Assembly (NCBI RefSeq): GCF_030296775.1
Contig: NZ_AP027742.1
Span: 1,364,001-1,428,000, forward strand
Length of the DNA stretch: 64,000 nt
Origin: Claveliimonas bilis
GTDB lineage: Bacteria > Bacillota > Clostridia > Lachnospirales > Lachnospiraceae
Direction: 5' to 3'
Shown here: positions 18,068-25,676 of the stretch, in pieces
Layout: the number at the start of each line of letters is the position of its first letter
How positions within the stretch are numbered: position 1 is the stretch's first letter
Notes under the pieces: model-generated
Told to the model about the DNA's origin: nothing
Databases searched by the model: none
The model's input: only the letters and a program-made list of their open reading frames with translations
Program-made: the position numbers and the translations under genes

Positions 18068-18631
18068 ATGAAAAAAACAAAAAAATTATTTGCAGATTCA
18101 CTTCATGAATTTCAGGATGTCAGAAAACTTGCGGTTATGGCAATGCTGCTTGCGCTGGCGGTTGTGTTGGGATTTTATGCTACGATTCAGATTGGGGATT
18201 TTTTGAGAATTGGATTTGCATTTATCCCAAATGAATTGACGGGAATGTTGTTTGGACCGGTAGCGGGAGGATTTATGGGAGCGATCGCCGATATTGCTAA
18301 ATACGCAGTAAAACCCATCGGAGCATTTTTCCCGGGATTTACGATCAGCGGCTTGCTGGCCGGCCTGATCTATGGCGTTGTGCTCTATAAAAAGCCGGTG
18401 AGCCTGAAGAGGATTATTGTGGCAAACACACTTGTGACAGTTTTTGTGAATCTGCTTTTAAATACGTACTGGCTTACGCTTCTTTATGGAAATGCCTTTG
18501 CAGTACTGCTCCCGGCCAGAATTATAAAAGAAGCGATTCTGCTTCCGATAGATATTGTGTTGTTTTTTACAGTTGCCAGAGTGCTTGGAAGGACGCAGAT
18601 ATTTTCTGTATTTGCCAGACCAGCCAGATAA
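18068..18631 (+). CDS. folT: Folate ECF transporter substrate-binding subunit FolT
   Basis: The 187-residue membrane protein has about six hydrophobic segments and the ECF S-component region with FIPNELTGMLFGPVAGG and GAIADIAKY. It captures folate and works with a shared energising module (EcfA, EcfA', EcfT) encoded elsewhere. The THF riboswitch directly upstream supports folate as substrate. The start is ATG at 18068 after AAGGAGGT; a longer open frame starting at 17915 lies inside the riboswitch and is rejected. It is followed after 11 bases by a MarR gene. Confidence 0.92.
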   Translation: MKKTKKLFADSLHEFQDVRKLAVMAMLLALAVVLGFYATIQIGDFLRIGFAFIPNELTGMLFGPVAGGFMGAIADIAKYAVKPIGAFFPGFTISGLLAGLIYGVVLYKKPVSLKRIIVANTLVTVFVNLLLNTYWLTLLYGNAFAVLLPARIIKEAILLPIDIVLFFTVARVLGRTQIFSVFARPAR

Positions 18632-18642
18632 GAAAGGATGAT

Positions 18643-19077
18643 ATGATGCAGGAGCGGCTCCCTATCGGTTTTTTGTTCAAACAGATCAATAATGTATATG
18701 AAAAAGATTTTAATAACAGGCTGCGTACGCTGGGAATAACAGCCTCCCAATGTGCAGTGCTGGATTATCTGTTTCACAGCAGAAAAGAAGAGATTAACCA
18801 AAAGGATGTGGAAAAGGCATTGAGCCTGAAAAATCCTACGGTGACAGGGTTGCTGAAAAGGTTGGACGAAAAAGGATTTATACTGATCGTCCCCAGCACG
18901 AAAGATAAGCGATGTAAAAACATTTATCTGACGGAGAAGGCCTATGATATTCAGAAAAGAATGGAGGCGGACCGCAAAAAGATCGATAAAGAGCTTACGA
19001 TCGGAATGACAAAAAAGGAAGTCCAGGCTTTGCAGAAGATGTTAAGCCGGGTACTGTATAATGTATCAGAACCATAG
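18643..19077 (+). CDS. MarR-family transcriptional regulator
   Basis: The 144-residue winged-helix regulator has the helix-turn-helix KALSLKNPTVTGLLKRLDEKGFI and a basic wing (PSTKDKRCKNIYL). It shares the folT mRNA and ends at a strong terminator, so it would also be under THF control. Its targets are not visible; a link to folate or drug efflux is possible but unproven. Confidence 0.85.
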   Translation: MMQERLPIGFLFKQINNVYEKDFNNRLRTLGITASQCAVLDYLFHSRKEEINQKDVEKALSLKNPTVTGLLKRLDEKGFILIVPSTKDKRCKNIYLTEKAYDIQKRMEADRKKIDKELTIGMTKKEVQALQKMLSRVLYNVSEP

Positions 19078-19086
19078 AAATATAAC

Positions 19087-19121
19087 AAAGAAGGCGTCGG
19101 ATGTTCCGATGCCTTCTTTTT
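19087..19121 (+). terminator. Intrinsic terminator after the folT operon
   Basis: Arms 19087-19101 and 19105-19119 pair over fifteen bases with one wobble around a TGT loop, and the run CTTTTTG (19116-19122) ends it. Confidence 0.88.
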
Positions 19122-19126
19122 GAAAT

Positions 19127-19206
19127 TGATAAAAGTTATCAAAAAATGTATTGATAATTTGAGTGGGATATGCTATATTGTTAAAAGCAAATGATAATCA
19201 ATTTCA
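19127..19206 (+). promoter_or_regulatory. Promoter flanked by two Fur-like boxes
   Basis: TTGATA (19151-19156), 17-base spacer, TATATT (19174-19179) with extended TGC. A 7-1-7 palindrome TGATAAAAGTTATCA at 19127-19141 and a second TGATAATCAATTTCA at 19192-19206 each match 12 of 14 arm positions of the Fur consensus TGATAATnATTATCA. One box lies upstream of the -35 and one downstream of the -10, which would allow strong repression by an iron-loaded Fur. Confidence 0.75.
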
Positions 19207-19222
19207 AAATACGGAGGAATTT

Positions 19223-19819
19223 ATGCCGGTAGAAGTGGTTTCTTACCTTTTGTCAGATGGAGATGAAGTGAGGAGGATACAGTCACAGCTTGTTCTGCAG
19301 TGTGCCCCTTTCCTGAAAGGAATTAAGCTTGCAGCGATTACGAACATGGCGCCGGATGCCTGTGAAATGCTGGAGAGGATATTGGAGGGATCCGGTATTT
19401 CCTTTCGTATCCTCGCTTCCGGGAAGAAACGTTGTCTTGTATTTTTGTATCGGGAAGAAGCGTTTGCCAGATATATACGGACCGGGAAAATAAGAAGGTT
19501 TCTTTCTTCTTACGGATACAGAGGGTATATGGTAAAAGAAACGCTGGATCGTTTGTCGGAACGGATCGGCATGTACTCCAGAGAGGATATTTCCTTTCCG
19601 CATGAGATTGGAGTGTTTCTTGACTATCCGCTTCGGGATGTAGAAGGCTTCATTCAAAACGGAGGAAAGGATTATCTGTTGTCCGGGTACTGGAAAGTAT
19701 ATCATAATCCGGAGCGGGCAAGAAAACAGTTTCAGGCATACGACAGAGCCAGGAACGAGGCGGTAAAAGAGCTGCTGGCCGGAAAGCGATTTACGGAAAT
19801 TGTGGCATGGGCGGCTTAA
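19223..19819 (+). CDS. DUF3793 family protein
   Basis: The 198-residue protein has the DUF3793 signature FPHEIGVFLDYPLRDVEGFI (about residues 130-149) and a late YWKVYHNPERA segment. The family is typical of anaerobic Firmicutes and often sits beside flavodoxin genes under iron control, as here; its biochemical role is unknown. The start ATG at 19223 follows GGAGGA; the longer frame from 19163 runs through the promoter and second Fur-like box. It is first in a three-gene operon. Confidence 0.85.
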   Translation: MPVEVVSYLLSDGDEVRRIQSQLVLQCAPFLKGIKLAAITNMAPDACEMLERILEGSGISFRILASGKKRCLVFLYREEAFARYIRTGKIRRFLSSYGYRGYMVKETLDRLSERIGMYSREDISFPHEIGVFLDYPLRDVEGFIQNGGKDYLLSGYWKVYHNPERARKQFQAYDRARNEAVKELLAGKRFTEIVAWAA

Positions 19820-19861
19820 AATGTCAGTTTATTGATTTTTACATGATAGGAGGATGCAGGT

Positions 19862-20296
19862 ATGAGTATTGCAGTTGTGTATTGGAGCGGAACAGGAAAC
19901 ACACAGGCTATGGCGGAGGCTGTCGTGAAAGGGATCGTAGAGGGAGGAGCAGAAGCGGAGCTCCTTTCAGTAGATCAGGCGGATGCGTCAGAAATTGCCA
20001 GAGGGGATGTATTTGCCCTCGGATGCCCCTCCATGGGTGCGGAAGAACTGGAAGAGTCGGAGATGGAGCCTTTCGTACAGGAATTGGAAGGGAGGGTGAG
20101 CGGAAAGAACATTCTTTTATTTGGTTCGTACGGATGGGGAGACGGAGAGTGGATGCGCACCTGGGAAGAGCGCATGAAAGCGGAAGGAGCTGTGTTGATC
20201 GGAGGATCGGGAGTGATTGCCAACGAGGCCCCGGATGAAGAGGCGCTGAATGCATGTGAAAAGGCAGGGAAAGCATTGGCGGAAGCGGCGAAATAG
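19862..20296 (+). CDS. Short-chain flavodoxin
   Basis: The 144-residue protein starts with the FMN phosphate loop VVYWSGTGNTQAMAEAV and carries the 50s and 90s loops (GCPSMGAEELEES and LFGSYGWGDGEWM). It is an electron carrier that replaces ferredoxin when iron is short; the Fur-like boxes upstream fit that use. It lies 42 bases after the DUF3793 gene, with AGGAGG before the ATG. Confidence 0.93.
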   Translation: MSIAVVYWSGTGNTQAMAEAVVKGIVEGGAEAELLSVDQADASEIARGDVFALGCPSMGAEELEESEMEPFVQELEGRVSGKNILLFGSYGWGDGEWMRTWEERMKAEGAVLIGGSGVIANEAPDEEALNACEKAGKALAEAAK

Positions 20297-20335
20297 GATA
20301 GGAAAAGAGGATTCGGACAGAAAGGAGATTATGAC

Positions 20336-20617
20336 ATGAGTATTGTGATTATTGGCGGAAATGAACGGATGGAATGTCAATATAAGCAAATCTGTAAAAA
20401 ATATAATTGCAAGGCAAAAGTATTTACGAGAATGGCAGGAAATTTAAAAACACAGATTGGGCGTCCGGATCTTATCATCCTTTTCACCTCTACGGTGGCC
20501 CATAAGATGGTACACTGTGCTCTGAAAGAGGCGGAGCGTTATGATGTACGGGTGGAGCGTTCCCACAGCAGCAGCGCAAATGCACTGGACGGCATTCTAA
20601 GAGAGTGTTGTAATTAA
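20336..20617 (+). CDS. DUF2325 domain protein
   Basis: The 93-residue protein matches the DUF2325 layout: IVIIGGNERMECQYK at the start, LIILFTSTVAHKMVH in the middle and VRVERSHSSSANAL near the end. The family looks like a small Rossmann-type fold with unknown function. It closes the Fur-type operon with DUF3793 and flavodoxin, which suggests a role in iron limitation or redox balance (inference). Confidence 0.8.
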   Translation: MSIVIIGGNERMECQYKQICKKYNCKAKVFTRMAGNLKTQIGRPDLIILFTSTVAHKMVHCALKEAERYDVRVERSHSSSANALDGILRECCN

Positions 20618-20661
20618 TCTGTGAAAGGATGGAATTGCTGTTTCAAAAAGAGTATTTTCGG

Positions 20662-20690
20662 CAGGACAGGGAGAATTCCCTGTCCTGTTT
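20662..20690 (+). terminator. Terminator after the Fur-type operon
   Basis: Perfect 11-base arms CAGGACAGGGA (20662-20672) and TCCCTGTCCTG (20677-20687) with a four-base loop, followed by a short TTT. Confidence 0.75.
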
Positions 20691-20704
20691 GGACTTAAGA
20701 AATC

Positions 20705-20719
20705 GCTATTTCTATCTGC
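20705..20719. repeat. Left copy of 15-bp direct repeat flanking the IS
   Basis: GCTATTTCTATCTGC occurs here and again, identically, at 22418-22432, immediately outside the IS30-type element. This fits a target duplication. Confidence 0.75.
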
Positions 20720-22417
20720 TAAATTGAAATTTTAAATTCCGGTGAAGAGGTAAATTCCACCATACTTTATTTTTCGCGGATTTTACAGGGGATTTTTAAG
20801 CAAAATCTCCAGTTTTCTGTTATAATTAGCTAAACTCATCGAAAAATACTTGATTTCTGGGCATGGGAAACGGACCGCTGGAATACGGTGTGCGGGACTG
20901 AATTCCACCGGCCACATCTAAAAAATGTGAAACGTTTACTTCCAGTCTGACAGCAGATTTCGATCAGTTGATTAGTGATTAAAGCGGATCAGCTTAGGCG
21001 TCAGATTTACCTCATCCGGGGCAATCGGTCTAAGCTGAAATGCGTTTAAGACCTCTTCTCCAAGTGCTTCCAACGCGACGCTGTATGGCGTCCTCCCACC
21101 CAGGCTTTCCCTCGGTGTGGAATTGATATGGTTCACAATCAGGTTTACGTCCCATTGTGTAAGGAATTCAAAACTGGTTCCTTTTGGGAGGATCATCCGC
21201 AGCATCGTGTGTGCTTGTTCCAATCCGCCCTTCTGCCCACTCTGCATCGGGTCACAGTAATAAATGCTGGAACGCTGTATTCCGTTTACGCCGGTTTCCA
21301 AAGCATCCGGATCACCAAATTCAGAGCCCCGGTCCGTGAGGATATATTCAAACACGGAAGTAAATTCATAGGTTCCCATACGCTTTTCCAGACGGTCAAA
21401 AACAAGACGGACAGCGCCTTTGGTGCAGCGGTTCATCAGAAAAGCAAGGAAGAGTTTTTCTTTGGTGAAAAACATGGTCAGCAAGGTCTTTTTTGATTCC
21501 CTGGAAGAATGGACAGTATCCATCTGGACATAGCCTGTAAGGGCAAGGGAACAGAAGTCATGATATAATCGGTTGCTAAAGACTGCTCTGTCCGTGATCT
21601 GTGTTTTATGGCACCTTCTTGGTTTGAAATGAACTTTCCGTTTCAGATCTATGTTCCTTGCCGTAAAGAGTCCCTGGTCAAGATACGAATACAGGGTACG
21701 GACGGACATATCCAGCTCCGGATGGTTTGTCAGGATATGATAGGGAGACTGTCCCTGTTCGATCAGAGGGGAAATGATCTGATCCTTTTTGTGAAGCTCC
21801 CGTTTGGTCATGTTAATACCTGTTCTAGAATCCCGGAGTTTTTCCCGGTATTTCCTGTCAGCGAACCTGGCGTTATAAGAGTATTTGTGGGCAAGCGTGC
21901 AGTGATTGATTTTTTTCGTACAGCCGTTGCAGACATAGGGAGCCCGGTCAAGCCTTACGCAATGCTCTTTTTCAAAGTTTCTGCAGGTTTGGTTGCAGGT
22001 AGGACAGGATGCGCATTTGATTCCGCACAGGACAATCTTTCCACAGGCGTTCGTTTTCTTACAGTGATAGCGGTGAATACAGAAGTTTTTGGCATTATAG
22101 AAAGTCCCTTTGTGATACCAGTCTGAGAGACGGTGAGCCCTGACTTCTTTAGAGATTGTAGTAGGATCCTTACACAGGAACCTGGCAATATCCTTAAAGG
22201 AAGTGCCCTTATTTAGTTCGTTTTCGATATAGATACGGTTTTCAAGGGTAAGATGTTTTTGGTTACCAGGAATATATTTACTCATGATGAGCCTCCTTCT
22301 ACTGCTGTCAGAAGGAGAGATAACCATACCATGGATGTATGAAAGAGTAAATATCAACTGTGCAGAAGTAAACGCTACTACCCGTAGGAGAGGTGGAATT
22401 TAAAATTTCATTTTTGG
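20720..22417 (-). mobile_element. IS30-family insertion sequence, about 1.7 kb
   Basis: The segment holds one full transposase gene on the minus strand, a shared 15-base terminal core GAAATTTTAAATTCC (20726-20740) inverted at 22395-22409, and subterminal motifs found at both ends in opposite orientation (CTGCTGTCAGA, GAAGTAAACG and GGTGGAATT). About 250 bases between the left end and the transposase stop hold no gene. The exact ends are uncertain by a few bases because the outermost bases differ. It lies between the terminator of the Fur-type operon and the promoter of the GNAT-thyA operon and breaks no gene. Confidence 0.8.
20972..22285 (-). CDS. IS30-family transposase
   Basis: The 437-residue protein has an N-terminal helix-turn-helix (KGTSFKDIARFLCKDPTTISKEV), a cysteine-rich zinc-finger-like stretch (about residues 65-125, with CGIKCASCPTCNQTC), and a DDE catalytic core with the aspartate in YVQMDTVH, the aspartate in ILTDRGSEF and the glutamate in KGGLEQAHTM. 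The start is ATG at 22285, after AAGGAGG; a 24-codon extension upstream lacks a ribosome site. The gene appears intact, so the element may be active. Confidence 0.93.
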   Translation of the reverse strand: MSKYIPGNQKHLTLENRIYIENELNKGTSFKDIARFLCKDPTTISKEVRAHRLSDWYHKGTFYNAKNFCIHRYHCKKTNACGKIVLCGIKCASCPTCNQTCRNFEKEHCVRLDRAPYVCNGCTKKINHCTLAHKYSYNARFADRKYREKLRDSRTGINMTKRELHKKDQIISPLIEQGQSPYHILTNHPELDMSVRTLYSYLDQGLFTARNIDLKRKVHFKPRRCHKTQITDRAVFSNRLYHDFCSLALTGYVQMDTVHSSRESKKTLLTMFFTKEKLFLAFLMNRCTKGAVRLVFDRLEKRMGTYEFTSVFEYILTDRGSEFGDPDALETGVNGIQRSSIYYCDPMQSGQKGGLEQAHTMLRMILPKGTSFEFLTQWDVNLIVNHINSTPRESLGGRTPYSVALEALGEEVLNAFQLRPIAPDEVNLTPKLIRFNH

Positions 22418-22432
22418 GCTATTTCTATCTGC
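22418..22432. repeat. Right copy of 15-bp direct repeat flanking the IS
   Basis: Identical to 20705-20719. The bases outside both copies differ, so the repeat is exactly 15 bases. Confidence 0.75.
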
Positions 22433-22442
22433 CGGGTTTTCC

Positions 22443-22471
22443 TTGAACCATGAGACGGAAACTGATATAAT
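22443..22471 (+). promoter_or_regulatory. Promoter of the GNAT-thyA-folA operon
   Basis: TTGAAC (22443-22448), 17-base spacer, TATAAT (22466-22471). It starts only 10 bases from the right flank of the IS. Confidence 0.78.
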
Positions 22472-22511
22472 ATTTCTATGTGGAAAAATAAGCAGAAAGA
22501 AGGATAAAAGA

Positions 22512-23012
22512 TTGAAGAAAAAGCCGGAATTTCGGTTCGCTTTCCCGGAAGATACGGGGAAGATTTTATTTTTTATAAAGAATCTTGCCAGATATGAAAA
22601 GTTGGAAGACGAGGTGGTGGCGACAGAGGAACTTCTCAGAGAGTGGATCTTTGAAAAGAAGAAAGCAGAGGTTCTTTTTGCGTTGGAAGATGGAAAAGAA
22701 GTAGGGTTTGCTCTGTTTTTTTATAACTTTTCCACATTTCTTGGCAGAGCCGGAATCTATTTGGAAGATCTGTTTGTTCTTCCGGAATATCGCGGCAGAG
22801 GCTATGGAAAAGGGCTTCTTAGAGAGCTGGCCCGGATTGCGGTAAAGCAGAGATGCGGCCGCCTGGAATGGTCCTGCCTGGACTGGAACCGGCCAAGTAT
22901 TGAGTTTTATTTATCTCTTCATGCACAGCCGATGAAGGGGTGGACAGTTTACCGCCTGACAGGTAACAGCCTGAAAAATATGGCAGGATCAGACGAGGAG
23001 GAAATGCAATGA
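22512..23012 (+). CDS. GNAT family N-acetyltransferase
   Basis: The 166-residue protein has the GNAT fold with the acetyl-CoA loop LPEYRGRGYGKGLLREL (about residues 91-107) and a following WSCLDWNRPSIEFY segment typical of diamine/spermidine-type N-acetyltransferases (SAT-like). TTG at 22512 is chosen as start because it lies about eight bases after AAGGA; the longer frame starting at 22443 begins inside the -35 box. Its last codon overlaps the start of thyA by four bases. The exact substrate is uncertain. Confidence 0.82.
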   Translation: MKKKPEFRFAFPEDTGKILFFIKNLARYEKLEDEVVATEELLREWIFEKKKAEVLFALEDGKEVGFALFFYNFSTFLGRAGIYLEDLFVLPEYRGRGYGKGLLRELARIAVKQRCGRLEWSCLDWNRPSIEFYLSLHAQPMKGWTVYRLTGNSLKNMAGSDEEEMQ

Positions 23013-23857
23013 GTTATGCGGATAAAATCTTTATTCAGATGTGCCGGGATATTATAGATAATGGGACAAGTACAGAGGGAGAAAAGGTGCGCCCGGTGTG
23101 GGAGGACGGCACCCCTGCCTATACGATTAAAAAATTCGGGGTTGTGAACCGTTACAATCTGGCGGAAGAGTTTCCGGCCCTGACACTTAGAAGGACGGCG
23201 ATAAAGAGCTGTACAGATGAGCTTTTGTGGATCTGGCAGAAAAAATCAAATAATATTCATGACCTGAAGTCCCATATCTGGGACAGCTGGGCAGATGAAA
23301 GCGGATCCATCGGAAAAGCATACGGTTATCAGATGCAGGTGAAGCATCAGTACAAAGAAGGAATGATGGATCAGGTGGACCGGGTGATCTTTGATCTGAA
23401 AAATAATCCTTACAGCAGAAGAATTATGACGAATATTTATGTTCATCAGGATCTTCATGAGATGGCGCTGTATCCCTGTGCCTACAGCATGACATTTAAT
23501 GTGACAAAGGAAAAAGGGAGTGAAAAGCTGACGCTCAATGGTATTTTAAATCAGAGATCCCAGGATGTCCTGGCGGCAAACAATTGGAACGTATGTCAGT
23601 ATGCCGTACTGCTCCATATGCTGGCACAGGTGTGTGACATGAAAGTGGGCGAATTTGTTCATGTGATCGCCGATGCCCATATCTACGACCGCCATATTCC
23701 GATGATCGAAGAACTGATGCAAAGGGAGCCGCTTCCGGCGCCGAAATTCTGGCTGAATCCGGAAGTGAAGGACTTTTATGATTTTACGCCGGACGATGTG
23801 AAACTGCTTGATTATGAGACTCATGAACAGATAAAAAATATACCGGTAGCTATATAA
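23009..23857 (+). CDS. thyA: Thymidylate synthase
   Basis: The 282-residue enzyme makes dTMP from dUMP with methylene-THF, releasing dihydrofolate. The nucleophile is C157 in LYPCAYSMTFNV and the dUMP-binding motif is NQRSQDVLAANNWN; both are variant forms of the common PPCH and QRSxDxxLGxPFN motifs, placing this in a divergent ThyA subgroup. It overlaps the GNAT gene and is followed by folA, which recycles the dihydrofolate. GAGGAGGAA precedes the ATG. Confidence 0.93.
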   Translation: MSYADKIFIQMCRDIIDNGTSTEGEKVRPVWEDGTPAYTIKKFGVVNRYNLAEEFPALTLRRTAIKSCTDELLWIWQKKSNNIHDLKSHIWDSWADESGSIGKAYGYQMQVKHQYKEGMMDQVDRVIFDLKNNPYSRRIMTNIYVHQDLHEMALYPCAYSMTFNVTKEKGSEKLTLNGILNQRSQDVLAANNWNVCQYAVLLHMLAQVCDMKVGEFVHVIADAHIYDRHIPMIEELMQREPLPAPKFWLNPEVKDFYDFTPDDVKLLDYETHEQIKNIPVAI

Positions 23858-23885
23858 ATTTTTCGGGAATATAAGGGAGAATAAG

Positions 23886-24377
23886 ATGAATTTAATCGTG
23901 AATGTAGATAAAAACTGGGCGATCGGAAAGGGAAATAAACTTTTGGTAAGCATTCCCCAGGATATGAAATTCTTTCGGGAAACAACGACAGGAAAGGTTG
24001 TTGTGATGGGGCGCAAGACACTGGAGAGCTTTCCGGGAGGTCAGCCTTTGAAAAACCGGACAAATATTGTACTGACATCGGATAAAAGTTACAAGGCAGC
24101 CGGAGCTGTTTTGGTGCATTCCATGGAAGAACTTATGGAAGAGTTGAAAAAATACAGCCAGGAAGACATCTATGTCATAGGCGGAGAGAGTATTTACCGC
24201 AGTCTTCTGCCCTATTGCAGCAAGGCATATGTAACAAAAACGGAACATGCCTATGATGCGGATACGTGGTTCCCTGACCTGGATGCGGATCCACAGTGGA
24301 AGATGACAAAGATCAGTGAGGAACAGACCTATTTTGATCTGGAATATTATTTCACGGTCTATGAAAGGATATCCTGA
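23886..24377 (+). CDS. folA: Dihydrofolate reductase
   Basis: The 163-residue enzyme regenerates tetrahydrofolate. It shows the N-terminal IVNVDKNWAIGKGNKLL, the NADPH-binding VVVMGRKTLESFPGG and the late DIYVIGGESIYRSLLPYC segments of the DHFR fold. Its position directly after thyA pairs production and recycling of dihydrofolate. It lies 28 bases after thyA with AAGGGAG before the start. Confidence 0.95.
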   Translation: MNLIVNVDKNWAIGKGNKLLVSIPQDMKFFRETTTGKVVVMGRKTLESFPGGQPLKNRTNIVLTSDKSYKAAGAVLVHSMEELMEELKKYSQEDIYVIGGESIYRSLLPYCSKAYVTKTEHAYDADTWFPDLDADPQWKMTKISEEQTYFDLEYYFTVYERIS

Positions 24378-24382
24378 GAGTA

Positions 24383-25660
24383 ATGAGAATATTGAATATC
24401 ACAGCCCAGAAGCCGGACAGTACAGGGAGCGGTATCTACCTGTCAGAGCTTGTGAGGGAATTGGAAAAGGAAGGGCATACACAGGCGGTAATTGCCGGTG
24501 TATACCCGGAAGATGAGATCCTTCTTCCGCCGGATGTAGAACGGTTTTTTGTATATTTTCATACAGAAGAGCTGCCTTTTGCCATTGCCGGGATGTCCGA
24601 TGAGATGCCTTATGAAAGCACGGTGTATCGCACTATGACAGAAGAGATGACAGAACAGTTTATGACAGCGTTCCGAAAGAAGATCAAAGAGGCTGTCGTT
24701 AAATTTCGCCCGGATCTGATCTTGAGCCATCATCTTTATCTTGTCACAGCCATTGCAAAGGAATGTGCCGGCAGTATTCCGGTTTATGGATTCTGTCATA
24801 ATACCGACTTGCGGCAAATGAGAAGCCATGGCCTGCAGAGGAGCTATATCAGAGAGCATATAGCTGCCCTTGACAGGATCTATGCCCTTCACGATGAACA
24901 GAAACAGGAAATTCTGGAGCTGTTTCCTGTGGAGGAAAGCAGGATTTATCTTTCCGGTATCGGGTATAATGCTGAAATTTTCTGTGAAGCATCATCCCGC
25001 AAGGCTTCCCCAGGGGAAGCGAGGGAGGTGAAAGAAGGTACACAGATTATTTTTGCAGGCAAAATCACACAGAGCAAGGGAGCGGCAAGTTTGATAAGAA
25101 GCATGGATTATCTGGCAAAGAAGATGCGGGAAGATCCGGCTTTGAGGGATAAGGCCGGTTCCATCAGGCTGTTCCTTGCGGGAGGAAGCGGAAACCGGGA
25201 GGAGTATGCCGGGATTCGTAAGATTGCAGAAAGATCCCCCATTCCGGTTGATTTCCTGGGGCGACTGCCGCAAAAAGAGCTGGCGGACAGATATCGGGAA
25301 TCTGATGTGTTTGTCCTGCCTTCCTTTGGTGAGGGGCTGCCTCTTACTTTGATTGAAGCACTTGCATGTGGGGACAGGGCCGTAGTGACAGACCTGCCGG
25401 GGATCCGTCCCTTCCTTACCAGTTCAGTTCCCGATGCACCGGTCTTTTATGTGAAAGCGCCAAAGGCGGCGGAAAAGGGAGCGGAAAGCGGGAGACAGGA
25501 TCCAAAAGAGCTGAAACAGTTTGAACAGGAGCTGGCAGATCAGATTGCAGCGGCAATCGCAGTGGGCAGACAGCCATGCCCTGATCTTTCCGAAATTTCA
25601 TGGAAAGCTGTGTGTAAAAGAGTGTTATGCCCGGGAAAAGAGAGATTAGAAAACGGATAA
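24383..25660 (+). CDS. GT4-type glycosyltransferase
   Basis: The 425-residue protein has a GT-B fold: an N-terminal acceptor domain with the TGSGIYLSELVREL loop (like the GG loop of GT4 enzymes) and a C-terminal donor domain with IIFAGKITQSKGAASLIRSM, FLGRLPQKELADRYRESDVFVLPSFGEGLPLTLIEALACG (E-x7-E type). No membrane segment is seen. It starts five bases after folA. Sugar donor and acceptor are unknown. Confidence 0.87.
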   Translation: MRILNITAQKPDSTGSGIYLSELVRELEKEGHTQAVIAGVYPEDEILLPPDVERFFVYFHTEELPFAIAGMSDEMPYESTVYRTMTEEMTEQFMTAFRKKIKEAVVKFRPDLILSHHLYLVTAIAKECAGSIPVYGFCHNTDLRQMRSHGLQRSYIREHIAALDRIYALHDEQKQEILELFPVEESRIYLSGIGYNAEIFCEASSRKASPGEAREVKEGTQIIFAGKITQSKGAASLIRSMDYLAKKMREDPALRDKAGSIRLFLAGGSGNREEYAGIRKIAERSPIPVDFLGRLPQKELADRYRESDVFVLPSFGEGLPLTLIEALACGDRAVVTDLPGIRPFLTSSVPDAPVFYVKAPKAAEKGAESGRQDPKELKQFEQELADQIAAAIAVGRQPCPDLSEISWKAVCKRVLCPGKERLENG

Positions 25661-25676
25661 CATAAGGAGGGGTATT

